Shown here: in pieces, positions 1 to 8,500 of the stretch
Layout of the letters: each line of letters opens with the position of its first letter
How positions within the stretch are numbered: position 1 is the stretch's first letter
Origin: Polycyclovorans sp.
GTDB lineage: Bacteria; Pseudomonadota; Gammaproteobacteria; Nevskiales; Nevskiaceae
Direction: 5' to 3'
Assembly (NCBI GenBank): GCA_002706265.1
Contig: PAKU01000043.1
Span: 1 to 40,741, forward strand
Length of the DNA stretch: 40,741 nt
Made by a program: the position numbers and the translations under genes
The notes under the pieces: model-generated
The model's database searches: none
Told to the model about the DNA's origin: nothing
Seen by the model: the letters and a program-made list of their open reading frames with translations, nothing else

Positions 1-32
1 AAACACCCGACGGCTCAGGGAAACCGTCGGGT
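1..32 (-). terminator. Intrinsic terminator of sRNA copy 1 (partial)
   Basis: Nine-base-pair stem ACCCGACGG/CCGTCGGGT (arms at 24-32 and 5-13) with a 10-nt loop. On the minus strand it is followed by GTG and then T residues that continue beyond base 1. Confidence 0.75.
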
Positions 33-119
33 GACCAAAATTCCGGCGTTGGGGGGATGCCGGAAATGCCGCCCCAGGGAGAGAGAGCGGGAGAGCCAGA
101 AGGGAGGGCTGCCTCTCGC
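1..119 (-). ncRNA. Candidate sigma-E-dependent small RNA, copy 1 (3' end cut by window edge)
   Basis: This predicted ~120-nt transcript runs leftward from about base 119 (5' GCGAGAGGCAGC). Seen in the sequence: a TCTGA/GAACTT promoter just upstream, a 5' pyrimidine-rich tract with repeated CUCCC, a hairpin at 43-63 (stem CCGGC/GCCGG) with a loop containing six C residues, and a final hairpin at 5-32 leading into T residues that run off the window. The unit is repeated at 217-337 with only four substitutions and two one-base indels, and similarity fades upstream of the predicted 5' end. No convincing coding frame exists. By analogy with Hfq-type sRNAs, the C-rich parts could pair with G-rich ribosome-binding sites. 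That role is inferred and the existence of the RNA is a prediction. Confidence 0.7.
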
Positions 120-123
120 TAAT

Positions 124-150
124 TCAGACGGCGCATTCCAGATAAAGTTC
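124..150 (-). promoter_or_regulatory. Sigma-E (RpoE/AlgU)-type promoter of sRNA copy 1
   Basis: On the minus strand GAACTT (150-145) is followed after exactly 16 nt by TCTGA (128-124). This matches the ECF sigma-E/AlgU consensus GAACTT-N16/17-TCTGA. The conserved transcribed unit begins five nucleotides further on. The same two elements with the same spacing precede copy 2 although the surrounding bases have diverged. Confidence 0.75.
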
Positions 151-216
151 AGCGGCGGGGTCCGATCAAGTGTGTGCGGTTTGTCCCACTGCGGCGGAGC
201 GGGCAGAACCTCGCCC

Positions 217-252
217 AAAAAAACACCCGACGGCTCGGGGAAACCGTCGGGT
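217..252 (-). terminator. Intrinsic terminator of sRNA copy 2
   Basis: Same stem as in copy 1 (arms 244-252 and 225-233), then GTG and an uninterrupted run of seven T on the minus strand (223-217). It is a textbook Rho-independent terminator for leftward transcription. Confidence 0.85.
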
Positions 253-337
253 GACCATACTCCGGCGTTGGGGGGTGCCGGAAATGCCGCCCCAGGGAGA
301 GAGGGCGGGAGAGCCAGAAGGGAGGGCTGCCTCTCGC
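217..337 (-). ncRNA. Candidate sigma-E-dependent small RNA, copy 2
   Basis: This is the complete twin of the unit at 1-119. Predicted transcription starts near base 337, five nucleotides past the TCTGA element, and ends in the T-tract at 217-223, giving about 120 nt. Features in order: a 5' GCGAGAGGCAG segment, a C/U-rich tract with CCCUCCC, CUCUCCC and CUCUCCCU, a hairpin at 262-281 whose loop has six C residues, and the terminator hairpin at 225-252. It lies about 200 bp downstream of polA on the same strand but has its own promoter. Spot 42, ErsA and sX13 occupy the same polA-adjacent locus in other gammaproteobacteria. Relationship to any of these is inferred from position, C-rich loops and promoter type, not from alignment. 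Confidence 0.75.
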
Positions 338-341
338 TACG

Positions 342-368
342 TCAGACGACGTTTCCCCGGAAAAGTTC
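342..368 (-). promoter_or_regulatory. Sigma-E (RpoE/AlgU)-type promoter of sRNA copy 2
   Basis: On the minus strand GAACTT (368-363), a 16-nt spacer, then TCTGA (346-342). The spacer differs from copy 1 at about seven of 16 positions while both elements are identical, which argues that the elements are under selection. The predicted start is near 337. Confidence 0.78.
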
Positions 369-540
369 GCGGGTGGCGCGCTGCCGTTTTCGTGACCATG
401 TTCACGCGGCGGTGCCGGGCGTCCGTAATCCTGCATAAAATCAACGGACTGCAATCGGGTTAGGGAAAGTCATGGCCGGCTGCCCGGCCCTCATGTCGGC
501 CCTGATCCCGGCTGCGCCCACCCCCTGGTGACCGGCGCGG

Positions 541-3330
541 TCAGCTGCTTGCGCTGCCCTCGCGGCCGTGTGCGGCGTCCCAGTGCGCGCCGATGCCGAA
601 GTCGGCCACCAGTGGCACCTTCAGCGGCGTCATGCGGCACATGCGTTCGGCAATGGTCTGCGCATGCTGGCGCAGCGCGGCCTCGGGGCCTTCAAACACC
701 AGTTCGTCATGCACCTGCATGATCATCTGCACCTCGGGCGCTGTGTCGGCCAGATAGGCGTCGAGGTCGATCATGGCCATCTTGATCAGATCAGCAGCCG
801 TGCCTTGTAGCGGCGCGTTGATGGCAATGCGCTCGGCGCCCTGGCGCAGGGCGGCATTGCGGGCGCGAATGTTCGGCAACAGCAGGCGGCGGCCAAACCA
901 GGTTTCGACCTGGCCCTGCTCGTGCGCCTTGGCGCGGGTGCCGTCCATGTAGGCCTTGACGCCGGGGTAGCGGTCGAAGAAGCGCTCGATGATGCTGGCA
1001 GCCTCGCCCCGCGTGACGCCGATGTTGCGCGCCAGCCCGAATGCCGAAATGCCATAGATCAACCCGAAATTGATCGCCTTGGCCGCGCGGCGCTGGTCAT
1101 CGGTGACTGCGGCGCTGTCGAGGCCGAACACCTCGGCGGCCGTGGCGCGGTGGATGTCCTGCCCGCTGACGAAGGCGTTGATCAGCTTTTCGTCTTCGGA
1201 AAAATGCGCCATGAGGCGCAGTTCGATCTGCGAATAGTCGATGGCCAGCAGCGCCTTGCCCTCGGCGGCGATGAAGGCCTTGCGAATCTCGCGCCCGGCA
1301 TCGGTACGGATGGGGATGTTCTGCAGGTTCGGGTCGGTCGATGACAGCCGCCCGGTGGCGGCCACCGCCTGCTGGTAACTGGTGTGCACGCGGCCGGTCT
1401 GCGGGTTGACCATCTGCGGCAGGGTTTCGGTGTAGGTCGAGCGCAGCTTCGACAGGCTGCGCCAGTCGAGGATCAGTCGCGGCAGCGGATGCTCGCTGCT
1501 CAGCTCTTCCAGAACGTCTTCGGCGGTGGAGGGCTCGCCCTTGGGCGTGCGCGCCTTTACCGGCAGCTTGAGTGTGTCGAACAACAGCGCGCCGATCTGC
1601 TTGGGCGAGCCCAGATTGAAGGGGCCGCCGGCGGCTTCGAAGGCTTCGGCCTCCAGCCGCTCCATGCCTTTGTGCAACTCGGCGCTCAGGGCCTTGAGCT
1701 TGTTGGGGTCGATCTGTACGCCGCGCGCTTCCATGGCGGCCAGCACCGGCACCAGCGGGCGCTCCAGGGTTTCATAGACCCGCGCCAGTTGTGTATCGGC
1801 GCTGAGACGCGGGAACAGCACCTGATGCAGACGCAGGGTGATGTCGGCGTCTTCGGCGGCGTAGGGCGCGGCCTGCTCCAGCGCGATCTGGTCGAAGGTG
1901 AGCTGCTGCTTGCCCTTGCCGGCCACGTCGCTGAAGGTCGTCGTCGTGAAATTAAGATGGGCCTTGGCCAGCGAGTCCATGTCGTGGCGATGGCTGCCGG
2001 CATCGAGCACGTAGCTTTGCAGCATGGTGTCGTGCAGCACGCCGCGCAGGCGGATGCCGTGGCGGGCCAGCACATTGATGTCGTACTTGAGGTTCTGGCC
2101 CAACTTGGCGCGGGTCGGATCTTCGAGCAGCGGCTTGAGCCTGGCGATGACGTGGTCCATGGCCAGCTGCCGGGGCACGTCGAGGTAGCGGTGCCCGACC
2201 GGAATGTAGGCGCCCTTGCCGGCTTCGGTGGCCAGGGCAATGCCGACCAGGCGCGCCCGGTGGGCGTCGAGCGCGTCGGTCTCGGTGTCGACGCAGATCA
2301 GTTCGGCGTTCTGCAGCCGGGCGACCCAGTCGTCGAGTTGCGTTTCGGTGAGCACGCACTCGGTCTCGGTCTGGACCTGTGCAGCCGCGTCGCTGGCAAC
2401 CGGCGGCGCGCCTGCGGCCGGTTTCGACGCCGACGCAGCCACCACCGACGCCAATTCGCCCTCGTCCGTCCGCCGGGGCAGCTCACGCGCGCCCTTGAAG
2501 CCGAGACGGTCGAGCAGCGCATTGACGCGATCCTGATCGGCCGGGCCGGGCACCAGCGTGTCCAGGCTGACCGGCAATGCAACGTCGCAGACTAGGGTGA
2601 CCAGCTTCTTGGACAGGGGCAGATGGTCGGCGGCTTCGCGCAGGCGTTCGCCAGCCTTGCCCTTGATGGCGTCGGCGTTGGCCAGCAGCGCGTCCAGGCT
2701 GTCGTACTCCGCCAGCCACTTGGCCGCCGTTTTGGGGCCCACGCCGTTGACGCCGGGGATGTTGTCACTGGTGTCGCCGATGAGGGTCAGGTAATCGATG
2801 ATCTGCCCGGGGTTCACGCCGAACTTCTCGACCACCCCGGCCGGGTCGAGGCGCCGGTTCTTCATGGTGTCGAGCAGGTGCACGTCGGGGCCGACGAGCT
2901 GGGCGAGGTCTTTGTCGGAACTGACGATCAACACGTCCAGCCCCGCGCTGCGGGCCTGCGCCGTCAATGTTCCGATCACGTCATCGGCCTCGACGCCATC
3001 GACGGTGATCACCGGGAGTGCCATGGCATCGAGCAGCTCGCGAATGCGCGGAAACTGGCTTTTCAGATCGTCCGGCGTGTCGCCGCGATTGGCCTTGTAC
3101 TGCGGATACCAGTCGTTGCGGAAGGTGTTGCCCGGCGGATCGAAGACCACGCAGAAACGCTCGGGCTGGTAGTCCTTGTTGAGCCGCCGCAGCATGTTGA
3201 AGAAGCCGAACACCGCGCCGGTGGGTTCGCCCTCGGGGCTGGTCAGCGGCGGCAGCGCGTGAAAGGCGCGAAACAGCCATGACGAGCCATCGATGAGAAT
3301 CAGCGGTGCGCTGCGGCCGGTGTCGGTCAT
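541..3330 (-). CDS. polA: DNA polymerase I
   Basis: A 929-aa replicative/repair polymerase that removes RNA primers, fills gaps and carries both exonucleases. Three domains are visible: an N-terminal 5' nuclease (about 1-290, with LILIDGSSWLFRAFHALPPL and GDTSDNIPGVNGVGPKTA), a 3'-5' proofreading exonuclease (about 320-510) with CVDTETDAL, NLKYDINVLARHGI and YAAEDADITLRLH, and the Klenow polymerase. Polymerase motif A is LLAIDYSQIELRLMAH near 700, the O-helix is RRAAKAINFGLIYG near 750-760, and motif C is MQVHDELVFE near 873. Proofreading acidic residues are present. Length matches E. coli Pol I (928 aa). The ATG overlaps the lysA stop codon by four bases (ATGA), so translation is probably coupled. 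The sRNA pair lies downstream. Confidence 0.98.
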   Translation of the reverse strand: MTDTGRSAPLILIDGSSWLFRAFHALPPLTSPEGEPTGAVFGFFNMLRRLNKDYQPERFCVVFDPPGNTFRNDWYPQYKANRGDTPDDLKSQFPRIRELLDAMALPVITVDGVEADDVIGTLTAQARSAGLDVLIVSSDKDLAQLVGPDVHLLDTMKNRRLDPAGVVEKFGVNPGQIIDYLTLIGDTSDNIPGVNGVGPKTAAKWLAEYDSLDALLANADAIKGKAGERLREAADHLPLSKKLVTLVCDVALPVSLDTLVPGPADQDRVNALLDRLGFKGARELPRRTDEGELASVVAASASKPAAGAPPVASDAAAQVQTETECVLTETQLDDWVARLQNAELICVDTETDALDAHRARLVGIALATEAGKGAYIPVGHRYLDVPRQLAMDHVIARLKPLLEDPTRAKLGQNLKYDINVLARHGIRLRGVLHDTMLQSYVLDAGSHRHDMDSLAKAHLNFTTTTFSDVAGKGKQQLTFDQIALEQAAPYAAEDADITLRLHQVLFPRLSADTQLARVYETLERPLVPVLAAMEARGVQIDPNKLKALSAELHKGMERLEAEAFEAAGGPFNLGSPKQIGALLFDTLKLPVKARTPKGEPSTAEDVLEELSSEHPLPRLILDWRSLSKLRSTYTETLPQMVNPQTGRVHTSYQQAVAATGRLSSTDPNLQNIPIRTDAGREIRKAFIAAEGKALLAIDYSQIELRLMAHFSEDEKLINAFVSGQDIHRATAAEVFGLDSAAVTDDQRRAAKAINFGLIYGISAFGLARNIGVTRGEAASIIERFFDRYPGVKAYMDGTRAKAHEQGQVETWFGRRLLLPNIRARNAALRQGAERIAINAPLQGTAADLIKMAMIDLDAYLADTAPEVQMIMQVHDELVFEGPEAALRQHAQTIAERMCRMTPLKVPLVADFGIGAHWDAAHGREGSASS

Positions 3331-4574
3331 GGCAGGGTGTGCTCGCCGCGAATGAGATCGTCGAAGGTTTCGCGCTCGCGCACGATGTGCAGGCGGTCGC
3401 CGTCGACCATCACCTCGGCCGCGCGGCCGCGGGAGTTGTAGTTGGACGCCATGGTGAAGCCATAGGCGCCGGCCGAGCGGATCGCAAGCAGGTCGCCCTC
3501 TGCCAGCGCCAGTTGCCGGTCACGCCCCAGCCAGTCGCCGGTTTCGCAGACCGGACCGACGATGTCGTAGGTGTGCTCGGCTTCGCCGCTGTCGGCGGTG
3601 ACGCGCACGATGTCCATCCACGCGTTGTATAGCGCCGGCCGCAGCAGGTCGTTCATGGCGGCGTCGACCACGGCGAACCGCTTGACCTCGCTGGTTTTCA
3701 GCACTTCAACGCGGGTGATCAGCACGCCGGCATTGGCGGCAATCGACCGGCCCGGCTCGGTGTGCAGTGCCAGACCGCGGCCCAGCAGCTTTCCGGTGAC
3801 GGCGGCCGCCCACGCGGCCGGGGTGGGCGGCACCTCGTCGCGGTAGCGCACGCCCAGGCCGCCACCGACATCGATATGGTGCAGTCGAATGCCCTGCGCC
3901 GACAGCCGGTCCACCAGGGCCAGCACCCGGTCCAGCGCGTCGAGGAACGGCTGCAGCTCCAGCAGTTGCGAGCCGATGTGGCTGGCGATGCCCTCGATGC
4001 GGATGCCGGGCAGGCGCGCGGCTTCGGCATACAGCCCTTCGGCCGCAGCGAATTCCACCCCAAACTTGTTCTGCTTCAGGCCGGTGGAAATGTAGGGGTG
4101 GGTCTTGGCGTCAACATCCGGGTTCACACGCAGGGCAATCGGCGCGATCTTGCCGTTGGCCATGGCGACGCGGTTGAGGCGTGCCAGTTCCGAGGCCGAC
4201 TCGATGTTGAAGCAGCCGATGCCGGCGTCCAGCGCCAGGGCCATCTCGGCCTCGGTCTTGCCCACGCCCGAGAACACCACTTTGCGCGGGTCTCCGCCGG
4301 CCGCGATGACGCGTTGCAGTTCGCCGCCCGAGACAATGTCGAAACCGCTGCCGAGACGGGACAACAGGTTGAGCACCGCGAGGTTGGAGTTGGCCTTCAC
4401 TGCAAAGTGGATCTGGTGCGGGTGGCCGTCCAGCGCCTCGTCGAAGGCCTGGTAGGCGGCGGTCAGCGCGGCGCGGGAATACACGTAGCAGGGCGTGCCC
4501 ACGGCCTTTACCAGTTGCGTGCAGGCCAGGGATTCGGCGTGCAGCACGCCGTCGCGATAGGTGAAGGCATCCAT
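3327..4574 (-). CDS. lysA: Diaminopimelate decarboxylase
   Basis: PLP enzyme of 415 aa that decarboxylates meso-diaminopimelate to lysine, the last step of lysine synthesis. The PLP lysine is in HFAVKANSN (about residue 59). Other family segments are HIDVGGGLGVRY, HTEPGRSIAANAG, AAMNDLLRPALY and the active-site cysteine stretch CETGDWLGRDRQL near 343. The start overlaps the upstream lptM stop by one base (TGATG) and its stop overlaps the polA start (ATGA). lptM followed by lysA is the common gammaproteobacterial order, but dapF, which often follows, is absent and polA takes its place. Confidence 0.97.
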   Translation of the reverse strand: MDAFTYRDGVLHAESLACTQLVKAVGTPCYVYSRAALTAAYQAFDEALDGHPHQIHFAVKANSNLAVLNLLSRLGSGFDIVSGGELQRVIAAGGDPRKVVFSGVGKTEAEMALALDAGIGCFNIESASELARLNRVAMANGKIAPIALRVNPDVDAKTHPYISTGLKQNKFGVEFAAAEGLYAEAARLPGIRIEGIASHIGSQLLELQPFLDALDRVLALVDRLSAQGIRLHHIDVGGGLGVRYRDEVPPTPAAWAAAVTGKLLGRGLALHTEPGRSIAANAGVLITRVEVLKTSEVKRFAVVDAAMNDLLRPALYNAWMDIVRVTADSGEAEHTYDIVGPVCETGDWLGRDRQLALAEGDLLAIRSAGAYGFTMASNYNSRGRAAEVMVDGDRLHIVRERETFDDLIRGEHTLP

Positions 4575-4768
4575 CAGGGGGTGGTCTCGGGGCGCGGGCG
4601 TGTGGCGGGGGTGGGCGTGACGGTCGGGCTGGGGCTGACCTTCACCGGCGGGCGCTGTGAGGGCGGGGCCTCGCCGGGCAGGTACAGGTCACCGCTCTGG
4701 CCGCAGCCCTGCAGGGCAAGCAGGCAGGCCGACAGGGTCAGCAGCCGGCGAATGGGTCGTGTGATCAT
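4574..4768 (-). CDS. lptM: LptM-type small lipoprotein
   Basis: A 64-aa lipoprotein. The signal peptide ends in the lipobox LQGC (Cys22), followed by the diagnostic CGQSGDLYLPGE stretch of the LptM (formerly YifL) family and then a low-complexity Pro/Thr-rich tail. LptM is known to assist maturation of the LPS translocon LptD-LptE in the outer membrane. The gene heads the lptM-lysA-polA series, and its position directly before lysA supports the assignment. The 52-bp gap to the divergent esterase gene must hold promoters for both directions; no clear -35/-10 pair is evident in it. Confidence 0.88.
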   Translation of the reverse strand: MITRPIRRLLTLSACLLALQGCGQSGDLYLPGEAPPSQRPPVKVSPSPTVTPTPATRPRPETTP

Positions 4769-4820
4769 GTGCGAAGTTTACGCGCAACCTGCGTGAAGTC
4801 CGCCCCATCTTGCCTTGCCC

Positions 4821-5501
4821 ATGACCCCCATCGAATCTGATCTTGAAGTACGCCTCGAGCCTCGCGAGCCTGCCAACGCCGCCGTCATCTGGCTGCACGG
4901 ACTGGGCGCCGACGGCCACGATTTCGTGCCCATCGTGCCCGAACTGGGCCTGCCCGCCGGGCACCGCATCCGCTTCATCTTTCCGCACGCGGAGGTGCGC
5001 CCGGTCACGCTCAACGGCGGCATGGCAATGCGCGCCTGGTACGACATCGCCACCCTGGACCGCAACGGCGCGGTGGACGACGCCGGCATCGCCGCCTCGC
5101 GCCTGCGCCTGCAGCGGCGTATCACCAAGGAGATCGAGAGCGGCATTGCCGCCGAGCGCATCGTCGTCGCCGGTTTTTCGCAGGGCGGCGCCATTGCCTA
5201 CCACACGGCCTTGCGGCACCGCCCGCGGCTTGCCGGGCTGCTGGCCCTGTCCACGTATTTGCCGGGCGCCGGCGCGGTGATCTCGGCGGAGGACCTGACC
5301 GACCGGAGCCTGCCGATGATGGTCATGCATGGCGCCCACGATCCGGTGCTGCCGATGGCACTGGGGCAGATGGCCGCCGAGCAGATCAGCACCCTGGGCT
5401 TCACGCCGCAGTGGCGCGCCTATCCCATGGCGCATCAGGTCTGCTTCGAGCAGATCACCGAGATTGGCCGGTGGCTCGCCGAGTGTCTGGCGCCGGTGTG
5501 A
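4821..5501 (+). CDS. Carboxylesterase/phospholipase-like alpha/beta hydrolase
   Basis: Predicted 226-aa serine esterase of the Abhydrolase_2 family (COG0400, short-chain carboxylesterase/lysophospholipase-like). The oxyanion-hole segment is VIWLHGLGADGHDF, the nucleophile elbow GFSQGG has Ser near residue 120, the acid is Asp in HGAHDPVLP (about 174) and the base is His in YPMAHQV (about 205). There is no signal peptide, so it is cytoplasmic. I chose ATG at 4821 over the TTG two codons upstream. No strong ribosome-binding site precedes either. It is divergent from lptM and convergent with tamB. The natural substrate cannot be told from sequence. Confidence 0.9.
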   Translation: MTPIESDLEVRLEPREPANAAVIWLHGLGADGHDFVPIVPELGLPAGHRIRFIFPHAEVRPVTLNGGMAMRAWYDIATLDRNGAVDDAGIAASRLRLQRRITKEIESGIAAERIVVAGFSQGGAIAYHTALRHRPRLAGLLALSTYLPGAGAVISAEDLTDRSLPMMVMHGAHDPVLPMALGQMAAEQISTLGFTPQWRAYPMAHQVCFEQITEIGRWLAECLAPV

Positions 5502-5525
5502 ACCCTGGGGTGATGGGCTGAGCGC

Positions 5526-8500
5526 TCACCGCTCCAGGGTGTAGAGCAGGTCGGCGCCGGTGGCCACCCCGGTTTCGGTCTGCAGCTGGAAACCGCGGCC
5601 AAGGTCGTAGAGCAGGCGGAACACGTGGCCGGGCTGGAACAGCCCCACGCCGTAGCTGATGTACAGATCGGGCGTCAGATAACGGCCCACGGTCAGTCGG
5701 GCCTCTTGCGGGTCTTCGCCGGGGTTGGTGCCGATGGAAATGTCATCGATCAGCCCGCCCTTGAGCCGCTGCGCCAGAAAGTCGCTGCCCGACAGCCCCA
5801 GCGCCAGCGCCGCGCCGGCCAGCGCGGCGTCGTCACCGCCCGACGATTGCAGGCCGCGGCCAAGCACCAGCCAGCTGAGCTGTTCTTCCTGGCGCATCGA
5901 CGGGCTGGAGAACAGGGCGAACTCCGGTTTGTCGAGACGGCCGCGCACGGTCACGCCCACTTCGATGTCGGACCGTGGCTCGCGAATCGCACGCAGGTCG
6001 AGACCGGGATCGGTGATCGGACCGCCCGAGAAAATCACCCGGCCGGTGGCCACTTCCAGGTCTTGTCCGTAGGCCTTGTAGCGGCCATCGACCAGGCGGA
6101 TTTCGCCGCGGCCGGTGACCGGCTGCCCCGGCCGCTGTTGCGCGTTCAGGCGTCCGGTGAAGCGGGTTTTCAGGCCGAAGCCGCTGAAGGTGACCGCATC
6201 ACCCAGCGCCACGGTGACGTTGACAATGACGTCCATCAGGGGCTCGCGGGCGGGCACGTCGCCGTCGCGCACGATGATCTGGTCGGCCGTGGGGCCCTGT
6301 CCGGCGTCCGTGCCGCCGCGCGGGGTGATCTCGGCCCGCGGAATGTCGACCCGGCCGGTGACCTCCAGCCGATTGTTGGCCAGGCCCACCTTCAAGTCGG
6401 GGCTGACCCACACCCGGGCATCGGGCAGGTCGGCGACCTGGGCGTTGTCGCCTTTGATATTGAGCGCGACTTGCGGCGTGCCCTCGGGCCAGCCCACGTC
6501 GCCGCTGATGGTGATGTTGCCTTCGCCGGCCTGGGTGCGCACCGCCACCCGCGCCTGGGTGCCGCCGTCGGGAAAGATCTCGGCAACGGTGTCGCGCAGG
6601 GTGATGCCGGCCTGCGGCAGGCTCACCTGCGGCACGCTCAGGGCCACCCGGCCGCTCACCTCGGGGGCGCCGAGCACCCCGGCCATGTCGAGGTTGAGGT
6701 CGAGGCGGCCTTCCAGTTCTTCCAGCTCGGGCGTCAGGCGGTTGATCCAGTCCAGATCCGACAGGGTGGCGGTCACCGACCCGCTCAGGGCGCGGCTGAG
6801 CGGGTCGGCGCCAGGCTCGGCCGACAACGCGGCGCGCAGGCCGCCGTCCACGACCGGCAGGTCGATGTCCAGCCGCAGGCCGTCGGCGTTCTCCTGGGCG
6901 CGGATGTGGCCGGGCAGCAGGGTCAGCGCGGCCCGGTCGCGAATCTCGAAGGCACCGGGCTGGGTGGTCAGGTCCACGTCCAGCTGCGGCGGCTGGCCCG
7001 TGGGCAGCCGCAGCGCAATGTTGCCGGCGGCGCTGCCGCTGAGGCTCATGTCTTCGGGCATGAAGGGCGTCAACAGGGCGTAGTCCAGCGCGTCGAGCAA
7101 CAGGTCGGCGAGGATGCGCTCGGGCGTCACGTCGGCGTCGAGGCAGACCTTCACCTGGGCTTCGGCCTGCCCGGCGCCGGTGCCCAGCAGGCAGGCGTCT
7201 TCAAGCGTCGAGGCGGCCGCCGACAGCATCAGTGCCGCCGGGCTTTCTAGGGTGACGACCGGGGCCTTGGGCACTTCGAGGCGCAGTTGTTCGAGTTGTC
7301 CTGCCCAGCGTTGGCGGTCCAGATCGGCGGCCCCGGCCAGGGTCACGGTGCCCTTGCCCAGCGGCGCGTCGGCTTCGAGCCGCAGGCGGTGCTCGTCAAC
7401 CGTGCCCTTGGCGGTGAGCAGCGCACGGGTCACCTCGGCTGCGCCACTGATGTTCCGGGTTTCGAGGCGAAGATCGACCTCGCCACTGGGATCGAAGCGG
7501 CCATCGAGCGCCAGCTCGGCAACATTGACCACATCGGACCAGCCGAGCAGCCGACCCTGACCGCGTGCGCTGACCGAGGGCAGGGTGGGCGCACCTTCGA
7601 GGGTGGCGTCGAGCGTGATGCTTCCGCGCAGGTCGGGCAGCAGGGTCGACAGGTCGCTGCTTTCGAGTCGGGCGGTCAGCGCCAGGCTGGGCCAGGCGCG
7701 ACCCTGAGCGGTGAGCACCGTCTCGCCCTGGCGGAGCCGGGCATTTTCGAGGGTGAGTTGCGCGCGCGTGTGGTCCCAGCCGCCGGCGGCGGTCAGGGCA
7801 AAGGGCTGGTTCATCAACGCGCTGTCGTGGATGTCGGCGCGGAAGCGCAGCGGGTTGTCGGCGTCGAGACCGCCCTGCGCCTCGATCTGGCCGGTGATGC
7901 GACCGGCAGCCTGCGGAACGATCACCCCCGGATTGAGGTTGTTCATGCGGGCCTTGAGGTCAACATCCAGCGCCGGTGCCCAGCGCACCCGGCCGCTGGC
8001 CTGCGCGCTGCCCTCCAGGGCGGTGATGTCGAGCGTGCTGAGCATGATTTCTTCGAGCCCGCCTGCGCCTTCAAGAACAATGCCGCCGGCGTAATCGGGC
8101 GAATTGGCCTGGGCCTTGAGGGTGATCTGGTAGGCCTCGGGGCGGCCGGTGATCTGCAGGCGGCCCTCGGGGCTTTCGACCAGTGCATCGGTATCGCCGC
8201 GCACCGGCCAGCGGGCGTCAACCCAGGTCAGGTCGGCGGCAAAAGCGCCGTCGTAGTCGTAGCGGCCTTCCAGCGTGGCGGCCACCGGCTGCACGACAAT
8301 CAGCTCGTCGAGGCCAACGCCGACCTCGCTGAGATGGGCGCGGGCGGTCATCGACAGCGGAAACTGATCCACCCAGTCCAGGGCCAGTGTGTGCACCTGC
8401 ACCTGGGTGTCGATCCAGTCGGCCTGCAGGGCGATGTCGCGAATCTGCACGGCCTCGCCTTCGACCGGGGTGACGGTGAGGCGGCCCACCTTGAGGGTGC

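Larger units (their letters stand above)
1..338. repeat. Direct repeat, two ~120-bp units 220 bp apart
   Basis: Bases 1-120 and 221-338 align over their whole length with four substitutions and two single-base indels. The repeated block coincides with predicted promoter-to-terminator transcripts. The intervening 100 bp is unique apart from the promoter elements. Further copies could lie left of the window. Confidence 0.9.

Noticed and set aside
31..463. Overlapping open frames of 64-135 codons on both strands in the first 500 bases
   Set aside because: They run through the two repeated RNA units and their terminators, have no ribosome-binding sites, and the one-base indels between the copies shift the frames.
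474..489. Hairpin GGCCGG/CCGGCC downstream of polA
   Set aside because: No T-tract follows on either strand, so it is not supported as a terminator. It may help end polA transcription, but this cannot be seen.
1384..2595. A 403-codon plus-strand frame opposite polA
   Set aside because: The sequence encodes conserved polymerase I domains on the other strand; the plus-strand product has no family features.
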